Assembly: GCA_963739335.1 (NCBI GenBank)
Contig: CAVUAC010000048.1
Span: 25,614 to 89,613 of the forward strand
Direction: 5' to 3'
Length of the DNA: 64,000 nt
DNA from: UBA9647 sp963739335
GTDB taxonomy: Bacteria > Bacteroidota > Ignavibacteria > UBA10030
This document shows positions 41,971 through 49,196 of the stretch, piece by piece. The first letter of the stretch is position 1, and each line of letters opens with the position of its first letter. The notes beneath the pieces are model-generated. The model did no database searches, was not told where the DNA came from, and saw nothing but the letters and a program-made list of their open reading frames with translations. A program made the translations under genes and the position numbers.

Positions 41971-42858
41971 ATGTCGGGAGACCAGCATCATAAATCAAAG
42001 AAGATTCGGTATGATCTGGTGCTCGTGCCGCGAGATGATGCTGGACAAGCGAAATCCGTGCGGTTGGCGCCGTGGCAGATCTACTTCCTGATTGGTGGCT
42101 CGCTCGTCGTTGTCATTGCCTCTGTTCTTGCCGTGCTGGTCTACACGCCCGTTGGGACTCTGATGCCCATTGAGAACCCGGAGCTCGTCAATAGGTACAG
42201 CAAAGAACTTATCGCCCTGAACCAACGGATGACAACGGTGATGGAGCAGCTCTTGGAACTCCGCGAGTACAATATGAAATTGCGGAAAGCCTTGGGCGAA
42301 AAGGTAGTAGCCACGGATTCTGGCGTTGCTGTGGTTGGAAGCGCACGCGTGGAGAAACCTGAAGGCAGGAAGACAGCCGAGCGTGCGCAGAAGCTTCCCG
42401 AAGTTTCCCGATCAGAGATGGCGCGTGCGATGATCGGACCTTCGACCATGCAATCGATCCCGCAGGAAAGCCGTGGCGTTGTTTTCCCGGTTGTGTTGCC
42501 AACGGAAGGCTATATCACGCGGGGATATGAGCCTGCCCTGCGCCACTATGGCCTGGACATCGCGGGGAGTGCTGGTACACCTGTTCACGCCTCTGCCGAT
42601 GGATACGTGGTCTTTGCAGGATGGACAAGCGAAGATGGGAACACGATCATCTTGTCACATACGGGTGGTTTTTTGACGTTCTACAAACACAATCAGTCGT
42701 TACTGGCGACGACGAGCGCCCACGTGCGGCGGGGAGAACCCATTGCATTGCTCGGAAGCTCGGGTGAAACGAGTGCGGGCCCACACGTCCATTTCGAGAT
42801 ATGGAAGGACGGCGTGCCTGTCGACCCGGCCAACTTTATCATTAACCTCAACTTCTAA
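41971..42858 (+). CDS. M23 (LytM-type) peptidoglycan endopeptidase
   Basis: The 295-residue protein has one membrane helix (about 35-60), a coiled-coil-like region (NRYSKELIALNQRMTTVMEQLLELREYNMKLRKALGE) and an M23 domain with HYGLD (H192, D196) and HVHFE (272-276). These are the zinc and catalytic residues of LytM enzymes, so it is likely active and not a degenerate activator. It cleaves peptidoglycan cross-bridges in the periplasm. The bactofilin gene starts 12 bp downstream. Bactofilin-M23 pairs are known in other bacteria to shape the cell wall. Confidence 0.88.
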   Translation: MSGDQHHKSKKIRYDLVLVPRDDAGQAKSVRLAPWQIYFLIGGSLVVVIASVLAVLVYTPVGTLMPIENPELVNRYSKELIALNQRMTTVMEQLLELREYNMKLRKALGEKVVATDSGVAVVGSARVEKPEGRKTAERAQKLPEVSRSEMARAMIGPSTMQSIPQESRGVVFPVVLPTEGYITRGYEPALRHYGLDIAGSAGTPVHASADGYVVFAGWTSEDGNTIILSHTGGFLTFYKHNQSLLATTSAHVRRGEPIALLGSSGETSAGPHVHFEIWKDGVPVDPANFIINLNF

Positions 42859-42869
42859 AGGAGCCGGCT

Positions 42870-43229
42870 CTGAAAACTGATCCAGTCAAAGAACTCAATT
42901 TGATCGGCCCGGGGACTGTCGTTGAAGGAAAGATCCGAAGTCAGGGAAATGTCCGCATCGATGGGAAGGTCACCGGAGAGATCACGGCGAGTGAGAGTCT
43001 AGCGGTCGGAATCACCGGTGAAATCGACGGAAATGTATCGGCCAAGAACGTCACCATCGGCGGGAAAGTGCGGGGCTCAATCACCGCGACGGAGAAGATC
43101 GTGTTTGAAGGGAAGGCGGTGATCAAGGGTGATATCCGCGCCACGAGATTGGTCATCGACGAAGGCTGTCTGTTCGACGGCAAGGTCGCAATGACAGAGA
43201 AGGCGCAGCTGTACGAAGCCCGGCACTGA
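42870..43229 (+). CDS. Bactofilin, probable CTG start
   Basis: The protein is a small bactofilin (119 residues) with a right-handed beta-helix of hexad-like repeats: GPGTVVEGKIRSQGNVRIDGKVTGEITASESLAVG. Polymers of this type scaffold cell-wall enzymes at the membrane. No ATG or GTG is suitably placed. CTG 42870 has AAAGGAG six bases upstream and gives MKTDPVKELNLIGPGTVVEG, the length usual for the family. TTG 42900 would remove 10 residues and lacks a ribosome site. The upstream M23 peptidase is its probable partner. atpZ starts 30 bp after the stop. Confidence 0.82.
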   Translation: MKTDPVKELNLIGPGTVVEGKIRSQGNVRIDGKVTGEITASESLAVGITGEIDGNVSAKNVTIGGKVRGSITATEKIVFEGKAVIKGDIRATRLVIDEGCLFDGKVAMTEKAQLYEARH

Positions 43230-43258
43230 TTCTCCCGGTTCATCGAAGGGCACACGCC

Positions 43259-43534
43259 ATGTCGTCTGAGCGAAAACCAGGTGGACCCCGACGGAGGGAA
43301 AAGCTCTTTCCAGGTCTTGGCGAGGCGTATGGGGATTTGGGCCCGTACCTGACACTTGGGATTCAGCTAGCGGCCACCGTTGTGATTTTCTTTCTGGTGG
43401 GATGGTGGCTGGATACGCGGTACGAGACTTCGCCGACCTTCAAATTGATCGGTGTATTTCTGGGCTCAGTCGGTGGATTGATCAAGTTCTTGAAGTCTGT
43501 GTCAGTGTTGATAAAGAAAGATAAATCGCAGTAG
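43259..43534 (+). CDS. atpZ: AtpZ/AtpI-like F0F1-ATPase accessory protein
   Basis: The 91-residue protein has two hydrophobic helices (about 29-49 and 60-77) with GIQLAATVVIFFLVGWWLD and FKLIGVFLGSVGGLIKFLKSV. These match the ATPase_gene1 family found before atp operons, thought to aid Mg2+ uptake or assembly of the c-ring. Position directly before atpI-B-E supports it. Confidence 0.8.
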   Translation: MSSERKPGGPRRREKLFPGLGEAYGDLGPYLTLGIQLAATVVIFFLVGWWLDTRYETSPTFKLIGVFLGSVGGLIKFLKSVSVLIKKDKSQ

Positions 43535-43544
43535 CGGAGTTTGG

Positions 43545-43928
43545 GTGAAAATCGACTGGGCATTTCTCAGGTTGGTGTTCTATTGCTTTGTAGGCGTGGC
43601 ACTCGTTGTTGTTGTGCCGCTTTCTTTGTACACGAGCGCCGAGGTTGTGCGCAGCGTGGCTGCAAGTGGACTGGCGAGCCTTTTCCACCTGCTTCTCGGT
43701 TATGCGTTCATCGAATACGGCTTCGACAAGTCGAACACGACGTTTCTGAAAGTCATCCTCGGGGGCACGCTCCTTAGGATGTCGGTGTTGATTGGCATCG
43801 TGTTTGTCCTTATCCGAGTGTACGGTTTTCATACCATGTCGTTGATGATTTCGCTCTTATTGTTCTATGTTCTGAATCTGTTGCTTGAACTTCATTTACT
43901 CCAGAAAAAGGTTGCACTAAAGCGCTAG
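43545..43928 (+). CDS. AtpI-like membrane protein of the ATP synthase operon
   Basis: The 127-residue product starts with GTG ten bases after atpZ. It has four hydrophobic helices and the ILGGTLLRM segment seen in ATP synthase subunit I-type proteins. AtpI helps build the c-ring. The low conservation of this family means the call rests on topology and position. Confidence 0.65.
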   Translation: MKIDWAFLRLVFYCFVGVALVVVVPLSLYTSAEVVRSVAASGLASLFHLLLGYAFIEYGFDKSNTTFLKVILGGTLLRMSVLIGIVFVLIRVYGFHTMSLMISLLLFYVLNLLLELHLLQKKVALKR

Positions 43929-43938
43929 CTCGACACCG

Positions 43939-44868
43939 ATGGTTGACCCAAAAGCAATCCTTGATACGCTGAAACATGCCGCGGTGAGCGTGGGCGATAC
44001 AACCCATGCCCCCACGGCCCAGGCTGCCGTTGAGCATGGAGAGAAATTCGAGTTTAGCCATGTGCTCGCTCACATGAAGAACTCCAGGACTCTGGAGTTC
44101 CCGGGTGGCCATGTCGAGTTGCCGCAATTTCCGCCGATACACATCGGAAGTATGACGCTCGATCTTTCCATCACCAAGCACGTCTTCTTCCTGCTTTTCG
44201 CCGCGATCATCGTCGCTGTGTTTGCCATCTATGCCGCGAACAGGAACCGGAAAAACATGGTCCCCAAGGGGATAGGCAATCTTCTTGAGATTTTCATCGT
44301 GTTCATCAGGGATGAAGTTGCTGTGCCGAACATGGGCCCCGGCGGAATGAAATATATCCCGTTTCTCCTGACGTTGTTCTTCTTCATACTGATCATGAAT
44401 CTTCTTGGTCTCATTCCGTATGGTGCGACATCAACCTCAAACGTCTCCGTCACTGCGGCTCTGGCCTTTGTTGCCTTCATCATGATTCAATTTGCAGCGA
44501 TCCGGGCACAAGGTGTGAAGCGCTATGTTGCCCACCTGACCGGAGGCGTGCATTGGGCACTGTGGCCGATCATGATTCCTGTGGAGATACTCGGACTATT
44601 CACGAAGCCGTTCGCTCTCTGTATGCGTTTGTTTGCGAACATGAACGGCGGGCATATTGTTCTGCTTGCGCTCATCGGTCTGGTCTTGCTCTTTCGGTCG
44701 GCGATCATCGCACCGTTGCCCGTCCTGTTCAGCGTCGGGGTTCTGATGCTGGAGCTTTTTGTCGCGTTGCTCCAGGCATACATTTTCGTTATGCTGACGT
44801 CGCTCTTCATGGGGTTCGGCATGCAGTCCGAAGATGGTGAGGAGCGCGCAGAGCACTCTCATTCATAG
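43939..44868 (+). CDS. atpB: ATP synthase subunit a
   Basis: The 309-residue protein has the F0 a-subunit helices, including MNLLGLIPYG and the functional-Arg helix region (ALCMRLFANMNGGHIVLLAL), the Arg being in RLFANM. The N-terminal 75 residues form a long soluble extension before the first membrane helix, longer than in E. coli and seen in Chlorobi and Bacteroidota homologues. It forms the proton half-channels against the c-ring. Confidence 0.95.
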   Translation: MVDPKAILDTLKHAAVSVGDTTHAPTAQAAVEHGEKFEFSHVLAHMKNSRTLEFPGGHVELPQFPPIHIGSMTLDLSITKHVFFLLFAAIIVAVFAIYAANRNRKNMVPKGIGNLLEIFIVFIRDEVAVPNMGPGGMKYIPFLLTLFFFILIMNLLGLIPYGATSTSNVSVTAALAFVAFIMIQFAAIRAQGVKRYVAHLTGGVHWALWPIMIPVEILGLFTKPFALCMRLFANMNGGHIVLLALIGLVLLFRSAIIAPLPVLFSVGVLMLELFVALLQAYIFVMLTSLFMGFGMQSEDGEERAEHSHS

Positions 44869-44923
44869 TTTGAAATCTCTGTCACGCTGTAACGACTTAT
44901 TCAACGAGGAGGATAAAAACACA

Positions 44924-45151
44924 ATGGAACCAACTGCAATGGGTTATCTTTCCGCAGGAATTGGTGCAGGTCTAATTGTCATCGGCGCGGCGTTTGGAAT
45001 TGGCAAGCTCGCGGCAGCGACCATGGAAGCTACCGGACGGCAGCCTGAGGTCGCGGGTCAGGTCCGTTTCTCGATGATCATCTCTGCGGCTCTTATTGAA
45101 GGCGCGACCTTTTTCGGTTTGGCCATCTGCATTTTGCTTGCAGTGAAGTAA
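44924..45151 (+). CDS. atpE: ATP synthase subunit c
   Basis: The 75-residue hairpin has two hydrophobic helices joined by a GRQPEVAGQ loop. The ion-binding carboxylate is E59 in AALIEGATFFG. The residue after Glu is Gly rather than Thr/Ser, so the Na+-type ligand set is not evident, favouring H+. ATG 44924 follows AACGAGGAGG, a strong site suiting the high copy number of c. An upstream frame start at 44834 overlaps atpB and is rejected. Confidence 0.95.
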   Translation: MEPTAMGYLSAGIGAGLIVIGAAFGIGKLAAATMEATGRQPEVAGQVRFSMIISAALIEGATFFGLAICILLAVK

Positions 45152-45167
45152 TTGAGGATCACACCAC

Positions 45168-45653
45168 ATGTTTGACATCAATCCGGGGTTAATGGTCTGG
45201 ACGGTGATCACCTTCGTGGTGCTCGTCATGGTCCTGTCGAAATACGCGTGGAAGCCTCTGCTGAAGTCATTGCAGGATCGCGAGGACGGAATCCGGCAAG
45301 CTCTCGATCAGGCGGAGCGCGCGCGCATGGAAGCAGCCGACCTCTTGAAACAAAACGAGAGAAACTCGGCGAAGGCAGAAGACGAGTACCAGAAGATTAT
45401 TCGCGAAGGCAAGGCTTTTGCAGAGAAGCTGAAAGAGGAGGTCGTTGCCAAAGCCCACCAGCAAGCTCAACGGGAAATCCAGCAGGCAAAGGAAGAGATT
45501 CAACGTGATGTCGACGCGGCCAAGCAGCAGCTTCGGAACGAAGTTGCTGACCTCGCTGTCCTGGCCGCGGGCAAGATCCTGGACGAAACGCTGGATGCCC
45601 AGAAGCACAAGAAGATTGTTGACAACTTTTTGAACCAACTCCCTAATAGCTAG
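45168..45653 (+). CDS. atpF: ATP synthase subunit b
   Basis: The 161-residue protein has an N-terminal membrane helix (8-28) and a long charged coiled coil (about 35-130) typical of the peripheral stalk b subunit, ending in LAVLAAGKILDETLDAQKHKKIVDNFLNQLPNS. Its TAG stop lies inside the left end (CTAG) of an inserted inverted-repeat element, so the natural C-terminus may have been altered by a residue or more. Length is normal, so function should be kept. Confidence 0.93.
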   Translation: MFDINPGLMVWTVITFVVLVMVLSKYAWKPLLKSLQDREDGIRQALDQAERARMEAADLLKQNERNSAKAEDEYQKIIREGKAFAEKLKEEVVAKAHQQAQREIQQAKEEIQRDVDAAKQQLRNEVADLAVLAAGKILDETLDAQKHKKIVDNFLNQLPNS

Positions 45654-45775
45654 TGCCACTTCTACTAATAGATCCTGTATTCAGAAAGGCATCCCGCTCG
45701 TAGTCCGAGCAGGACCGGTTTCCATTGGGAAATCGCAACTGAAAATACAGGATGACTTTTTGGAAACTGCACTAG
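45650..45775. mobile_element. MITE-like nested inverted-repeat element between atpF and atpH
   Basis: CTAGTGC at 45650-45656 is the exact reverse complement of GCACTAG at 45769-45775. Inside, ATCCTGTATT (45672-45681) pairs with AATACAGGAT (45744-45753). The centre holds two more hairpins: GCTCG (45696-45700)/CGAGC (45706-45710) and TTTCC (45719-45723)/GGAAA (45728-45732). No ORF fits, so it is non-autonomous. The two ~36-bp arms align partly. A target duplication is not certain because CTAG is itself palindromic. In RNA the element would fold into a multi-branched structure inside the atp transcript. Confidence 0.6.
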
Positions 45776-45814
45776 AGTTTCTGGCCGCGAAGGGCACGGA
45801 GGATAGCTTTCGAG

Positions 45815-45832
45815 GGCCGATGCCATTCGGCC
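45815..45832 (+). other. Hairpin in the atpF-atpH gap
   Basis: GGCCGA (45815-45820) and TCGGCC (45827-45832) pair perfectly around a 6-base loop (TGCCAT). No T-run follows, so it is not a terminator. The remaining gap up to atpH at 45878 shows nothing else. Confidence 0.45.
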
Positions 45833-45877
45833 ACGGGAGCTTGTCCCAAGCATCATTTCTCGGCCGCGAGTTAATCC

Positions 45878-46429
45878 ATGAGCTCATACCGTGTTGCACG
45901 GCGGTACGCTGAAGCCGCGATAGATCTTGCAGAGGAGCAAAAGCAGGCTGATCGCCTGGCAGGTGACCTCGAGCTTCTTCAGAGAACGTTGAAGGAATCA
46001 CGCGACTTGGTGGCCTTCCTGAGAAGCCCCGTGGTACCGAAGGAGAAGAAGCGAGCTCTTCTGGCAGAGCTTTTTGGCTCCAAGGTCAGCGAGTTGACGT
46101 TGACCTTTCTGAACATGCTCATCGAGAAGGGCCGGGAGGATGCGCTCGCCGAGATCATTGACGAGTTTTTCAAGCTGCGCGACGACCGATTGGGGATTGT
46201 AACGCTTCATGTGCGTGCTGCGACGGAGATGACGAAGGATCAGCAGCAGATGATTGTGAATCGATTCGAAGGGATCACCCAGAAGAAAGTCCGGATAGCC
46301 TTCAGCGTGGACAAGCAACTCAAGGGGGGATTTGTTGCCAGGGTGGGTGACACCATGTACGACGGCAGCGTCCGACGGCAGCTCGAATTGCTGCGGGAGC
46401 GCTTTGCTGAACAGGTCGGACGAAACTGA
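45878..46429 (+). CDS. atpH: ATP synthase subunit delta
   Basis: The 183-residue stalk protein opens with RRYAEAAIDLAEEQ and ends with the conserved FSVDKQLKGGFVARVGDTMYDGSVRRQLELLRERF, which is diagnostic for the OSCP/delta family. It links the b stalk to the F1 head. The 224-bp gap before it, unusual in an otherwise tight operon, is partly filled by the inserted element. Confidence 0.95.
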   Translation: MSSYRVARRYAEAAIDLAEEQKQADRLAGDLELLQRTLKESRDLVAFLRSPVVPKEKKRALLAELFGSKVSELTLTFLNMLIEKGREDALAEIIDEFFKLRDDRLGIVTLHVRAATEMTKDQQQMIVNRFEGITQKKVRIAFSVDKQLKGGFVARVGDTMYDGSVRRQLELLRERFAEQVGRN

Positions 46430-46471
46430 AACGGCTGTTTTGAATATTGGACTTGGATAAGAGGAACACGT

Positions 46472-48031
46472 ATGGCAGAAGTAAGACCTGATGAAGTCTC
46501 CGCGATCCTGCGAAGACAACTCTCTGGGTTTGAGAAAGAAGTTGATGTGTACGACGTGGGGACCGTGCTCCAGGTGGGGGACGGAATCGCGCGCGTGTAC
46601 GGGCTTTCGAAAGTGATGGCAAGTGAGCTCGTGGAGTTCCCGCACGATGTCTTCGGGATGGTGCTCAATGTCGAAGAGGATAATGTCGGTTGCGTGTTGT
46701 TTGGTGAGAGCTCCTTCGTGAAGGAAGGAGATATCGTCAAGCGCACGAAGCGCGTGGCGTCGATGCCCGTCGGAGAGCAGATGCTGGGCCGGGTCATCAC
46801 CCCGCTTGGCGAGGCCCTCGATGGCAAGGGACCCATCAAGACGGAGAAGTTTCTGCCGTTGGAACGAAAGGCGTTGGGCGTTATCCAGCGCCAGCCGGTG
46901 AAGGAGCCTCTTCAAACCGGAATCAAGGCCGTCGACGGGATGATCCCCATTGGACGTGGACAGCGTGAACTGATCATTGGAGACCGCCAGACTGGCAAAA
47001 CGGCAGTCGCGCTCGACGCACTTATCAACCAAAAATACACCCACACAGAAAAAGCGAAGAAGGAAGGCATCAAGCCCGTTTATTGTATCTATGTCGCCAT
47101 TGGTCAGAAGGGCTCCACGCTGGCTCAAGTCGTGAGCAAGCTGGAAGAGTTCGGCGCGATGGAATACACGACGGTCATCCAGGCAACTGCAAGCGATCCG
47201 GCACCATTACAGTTTATCGCCCCGTATGCTGGGGCAACGTTGGGTGAGTTCTTCCGAGACAGCGGTCGTGACGCGCTAGTAATCTACGACGATCTGTCAA
47301 AGCATGCTCAGGCATATCGTCAGATGGCGCTCCTGCTGCGCCGTCCGCCGGGACGCGAGGCATATCCTGGCGACGTGTTCTATCTGCATTCACGCCTTCT
47401 GGAGCGTGCTTCGAAATTGAGCGAAGAACTCGGAGGCGGAAGCCTTACGGCCCTCCCCATCATTGAGACCCAGGCGGGTGATGTTGCCGCCTATATCCCG
47501 ACGAATGTCATCTCAATTACGGACGGCCAGATCTACCTGGAGTCGAGTCTCTTCAACTCGGGTATCCGGCCGGCCATCAACGTTGGTATTTCCGTCTCGC
47601 GCGTTGGCGGCAATGCACAGATCAAAGCGCTGCGAAAGGTTGCAGGCCGCCTTCGTCTCGAGCTTGCTCAGTACCGTGAGTTGGAAGCCTTCGCGAAGTT
47701 TGGATCCGATCTGGACAAGGCAACGCAGCAACAGCTTCGGCGCGGCTCAAGGCTCGTCGAACTCCTGAAGCAGAATCAGTATGTGCCGATGCCGGTTGAG
47801 AAACAAGTTGTCGGCGCGTTTGCAGGTACGAATGGTTACCTCGATGGCATCCCACTCGAAGATGTGCAGCGGTTTGAACGTGAACTGCACGAGTACATCG
47901 AGATGAAATATCCCGACGTTTACACGACGATTTCTGAATCAAAGGATCTCTCCGATCAAACGACAAACAAGTTGCATGAGATTTTGAAGGAATTTTCGGG
48001 CAAGTTCAGGGTAGCAGGGAAAACTAGCTAG
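46472..48031 (+). CDS. atpA: ATP synthase subunit alpha
   Basis: The 519-residue non-catalytic nucleotide-binding subunit has Walker A GDRQTGKT starting at G170, the VIYDDLSKHA segment and ALLLRRPPGREAYPGDVFYLHSRLLERA. Length and motifs are normal. The catalytic beta subunit is not in this cluster. Confidence 0.97.
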   Translation: MAEVRPDEVSAILRRQLSGFEKEVDVYDVGTVLQVGDGIARVYGLSKVMASELVEFPHDVFGMVLNVEEDNVGCVLFGESSFVKEGDIVKRTKRVASMPVGEQMLGRVITPLGEALDGKGPIKTEKFLPLERKALGVIQRQPVKEPLQTGIKAVDGMIPIGRGQRELIIGDRQTGKTAVALDALINQKYTHTEKAKKEGIKPVYCIYVAIGQKGSTLAQVVSKLEEFGAMEYTTVIQATASDPAPLQFIAPYAGATLGEFFRDSGRDALVIYDDLSKHAQAYRQMALLLRRPPGREAYPGDVFYLHSRLLERASKLSEELGGGSLTALPIIETQAGDVAAYIPTNVISITDGQIYLESSLFNSGIRPAINVGISVSRVGGNAQIKALRKVAGRLRLELAQYRELEAFAKFGSDLDKATQQQLRRGSRLVELLKQNQYVPMPVEKQVVGAFAGTNGYLDGIPLEDVQRFERELHEYIEMKYPDVYTTISESKDLSDQTTNKLHEILKEFSGKFRVAGKTS

Positions 48032-48073
48032 CATATGCATGCCGGCGTAATGATCTGTCGATAAAGCCAAAGC

Positions 48074-48952
48074 ATGGCAACACTTCGGGAAATCAGACGG
48101 CGTATCACAGGCGTTAAGAATACGCAGAAAATCACCAAAGCGATGAAGATGGTCGCCGCCGCCCGGCTCCGTCGTGCGCAGGAGGCTATCATCTCCACGC
48201 GCCCGTATGCCCGCAAGCTCGGCGAACTTCTCCGCCACCTTGTGACGAAAGTGGATGTCAATCTTCACCCGTTGCTGGTCGGTCGCGAAGCGAAAAACGT
48301 TCTTCTGATCGTTGTCACCGCCGACCGTGGTTTGTGCGGTTCGTTTAACAGCAACATTGTCAAGGCCGCTGTGCAGCATTATCGGGTACAGAGCGGCTTG
48401 AACGTCAAATTGCTGACGATCGGTAGAAAAGGAGCCGACTTCTTTGGGAAGAGGAATTATGATGTCGTTGGCAAGCATGTCGGTTTCTTTCAGTCGCTCG
48501 ATTTCAGCCAGGCGCGGGGAATCGTGCAGGAGGTAAGCGAAGGGTATCTGAGCGGACGGTTCGACAAAGTGGAGATTATCTACAATGAGTTCAAGTCGGT
48601 GATCCAGCAGCGAATCGTCCTTGAACAATTGCTGCCCATCCCACCTGAGGAGATCCAGCCTACAAAGGATCTCCATGCTCTTGCTCAAGTCGACTACATC
48701 TATGAGCCTTCATGCCAGGAGATTGTCAATGCCCTTGTCCCGCGTCACCTGAATTTTCAAGTCTGGCGGATCTTGCTCGAGTCGAATGCTGCGGAGCAGG
48801 GTGCCCGGATGAGTGCCATGGACAACGCCACAGAGAATGCTCGTGAGCTCATTCGAGACTTGACGCTGAAGTTCAACAATGCCCGGCAGGCTGCTATCAC
48901 GAAAGAGCTCCTTGAAATCGTCAGCGGAGCAGAAGCCCTGAAAGCTAGCTGA
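48074..48952 (+). CDS. atpG: ATP synthase subunit gamma
   Basis: The 292-residue rotor protein begins with the conserved REIRRRITGVKNTQKITKAMKMVAAARLRRAQ helix and ends with NATENARELIRDLTLKFNNARQAAITKELLEIVSGAEAL. It is the last gene of the cluster and is followed by a strong terminator, so atpD and atpC must lie elsewhere on the chromosome. Confidence 0.96.
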   Translation: MATLREIRRRITGVKNTQKITKAMKMVAAARLRRAQEAIISTRPYARKLGELLRHLVTKVDVNLHPLLVGREAKNVLLIVVTADRGLCGSFNSNIVKAAVQHYRVQSGLNVKLLTIGRKGADFFGKRNYDVVGKHVGFFQSLDFSQARGIVQEVSEGYLSGRFDKVEIIYNEFKSVIQQRIVLEQLLPIPPEEIQPTKDLHALAQVDYIYEPSCQEIVNALVPRHLNFQVWRILLESNAAEQGARMSAMDNATENARELIRDLTLKFNNARQAAITKELLEIVSGAEALKAS

Positions 48953-48994
48953 AACGCGGGGGGGCGTTGAGAGAACAAGTTAAAGAAGTGCTTG

Positions 48995-49031
48995 AAACCG
49001 TTGCCGAACTTTGCCGGGCAACGGTTTTTTT
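48995..49031 (+). terminator. Intrinsic terminator of the ATP synthase operon
   Basis: AAACCGTTGCC (48995-49005) pairs perfectly with GGCAACGGTTT (49017-49027) across an 11-base loop, and the T-run continues to 49031. It lies 42 bp after the atpG stop. Confidence 0.92.
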
Positions 49032-49076
49032 GTTGTTTGTGATTGTTCAATGGACCAGGGCCCCTGCATGAATGTC

Positions 49077-49105
49077 TTGATTGGCTGTCTTTTTTTCGCT
49101 ACCTT
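49077..49105 (+). promoter_or_regulatory. Sigma70-type promoter for ffh
   Basis: TTGATT (49077-49082) and TACCTT (49100-49105) are 17 bases apart, downstream of the atpG terminator. The predicted leader of about 85 nt contains a strong hairpin. Confidence 0.5.
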
Positions 49106-49132
49106 GCAAGCCCGAAATTTTGAGACCTCCGG

Positions 49133-49168
49133 CTTCCGAAATCTCAATTGGCGGGGAGATTTCGGAAG
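49133..49168. repeat. 13-bp perfect inverted repeat in the ffh leader
   Basis: CTTCCGAAATCTC (49133-49145) pairs perfectly with GAGATTTCGGAAG (49156-49168) across a 10-base loop. Its CCGAAATCTCAA wording resembles the palindromic repeat inside rlmD. It lies between the predicted ffh promoter and start codon and is followed by TTTTG, so it could act as a weak attenuator or be a dispersed repeat. Confidence 0.5.
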
Positions 49169-49196
49169 TTTTGTCAAGGAAAGAGGGTCGGTTTCG

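Noticed and set aside
45998..47128. 376-codon minus-strand open frame
   Set aside because: It lies antisense to atpH and atpA, which match their families throughout; no domain is visible in it.
49011..49196. N-terminal extension of ffh
   Set aside because: It starts inside the atpG terminator and crosses the predicted promoter and hairpin; Ffh proteins begin at MFESLSQKL.
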